NCBI GenBank assembly: GCA_026315105.1 | Contig: CM048746.1 | Location: forward strand, 349,807,548-349,871,547 | DNA: 64,000 nt | DNA from: Locusta migratoria | Lineage: Eukaryota; Arthropoda; Insecta; Orthoptera; Acrididae | Direction: 5' to 3' | Shown here: in pieces, positions 63,663 to 64,000 of the stretch | Position numbering within the stretch: position 1 is the first letter of the stretch | Layout: every line of letters starts with the position of its first letter | Translations under genes and position numbers: made by a program | The notes under the pieces: model-generated | What the model was told of the DNA's origin: nothing | Seen by the model: only the letters and a program-made list of their open reading frames with translations | Database searches by the model: none

Positions 63663-64000
63663 ATTACGTAAATATCACTCAACGGCTTTCAGACCGGAGA
63701 GACAGCTATTCACTGTGCTGGATGGAACACAACTGCATAACGAACGCGAGAGGGGCGTGTATCAGAGCGGCCCAATACCACAGATATTGCTTACTAGACG
63801 AATTCTTGTTTGACGTCCATTGAGGCGTGATTTTAAATAGTGTGTATTTGTTAACAAATTCAGCGACATATGAACCATAAATATCGTTTTATTTCCAAGT
63901 GGAGAAATCAACCAATTTAAGGAAATAGTTATTATTCATTTCGCGGCCATGTTTGTATGACTGTGCGCATTATAGTCTATGCGCCACGGTCGGACGAATA

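Larger units (their letters stand above)
61754..64000 (-). mobile_element. Tc1-type transposon in trypsin intron 1
   Basis: The left end follows TA and reads CAGTTACTCCAAAAAGTATT, then CGTC. The window ends GACGAATA, the reverse of TATTCGTC, so the right inverted terminus is probably cut by the window edge. It begins 18 bp inside the intron. The transposase is on the minus strand (63662-62635). Three SINEs stacked at 61897-62504 lie in its 3' region. Confidence 0.78.

Overview
The window looks like a piece of a large, repeat-rich insect genome, most likely an orthopteran such as a grasshopper or locust. The evidence is spliced GT-AG host genes, a cytochrome c1 gene with a 9.6 kb intron, insect-type (CCTAA)n telomeric sequence, and dense insect transposon families: Penelope-like, RTE-like and CR1-like LINEs, BEL/Pao, Tc1/mariner, hAT, piggyBac, pogo, and tRNA-derived SINEs with insect-style tails. 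There are no bacterial operons, CRISPR arrays or rRNA genes. Species identity is inference.

Host genes. Three in-phase exons at 2727-2855, 2945-3064 and 12687-12797 (+) encode the C-terminal 119 residues of cytochrome c1 (mitochondrial complex III); the haem-attachment exons lie to the left. The first exon of a secreted trypsin-like serine protease is at 61337-61735 (+), with a TATA box and a GT donor; the Ser195 exon lies beyond the window. I find no other convincing host gene.

Layout. 1-1.7 kb: decayed Penelope-like element (PLE). 2.7-12.8 kb: cytochrome c1, whose last intron holds a 308-bp tandem repeat, an RTE LINE fragment split by a 2.1 kb hAT-type element, a pogo relic, a SINE, a foldback MITE and a PLE with an open RT/GIY-YIG frame. 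14-15.6 kb: third PLE. 15.7-16.8 kb: about 40 units of a C-tract minisatellite. 17.1-17.7 kb: piggyBac-type MITE. 18.6-22.5 kb: decayed CR1-like LINE. 24.1-30.1 kb: RTE-like LINE split by an internally deleted BEL/Pao element and by a SINE. 30.9-35.3 kb: Tc1-type element split by a LINE, a SINE, a ~150-bp tandem array and an interstitial telomeric tract. 35.6-39.7 kb: deleted mariner carrying a SINE and a full-length RTE LINE. 41.1-45.4 kb: nearly intact CR1-like LINE inserted at the edge of a small hAT element. 47.5-52.8 kb: hAT relic split by another full-length RTE LINE. 55-60.4 kb: ZMYM1-like hAT transposase relic. 61.3-64 kb: trypsin exon, then a Tc1-type element in its intron that itself holds three stacked SINEs.

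Most notable result. The two CR1-like LINEs share the slippery heptamer T TTT TTA in the last codons of ORF1, one codon before its stop. In both, the -1 frame opens directly into the ORF2 endonuclease, and no ATG occurs between the heptamer and the first endonuclease catalytic motif. This points to ORF2 being made by programmed -1 frameshifting. Other signals include telomeric repeats inside a Tc1 coding region, three SINEs at one reused target, and a hAT target-site duplication split by a later LINE. Boundaries are supported by target-site duplications wherever I state them; family names come from recognised motifs, not database searches.
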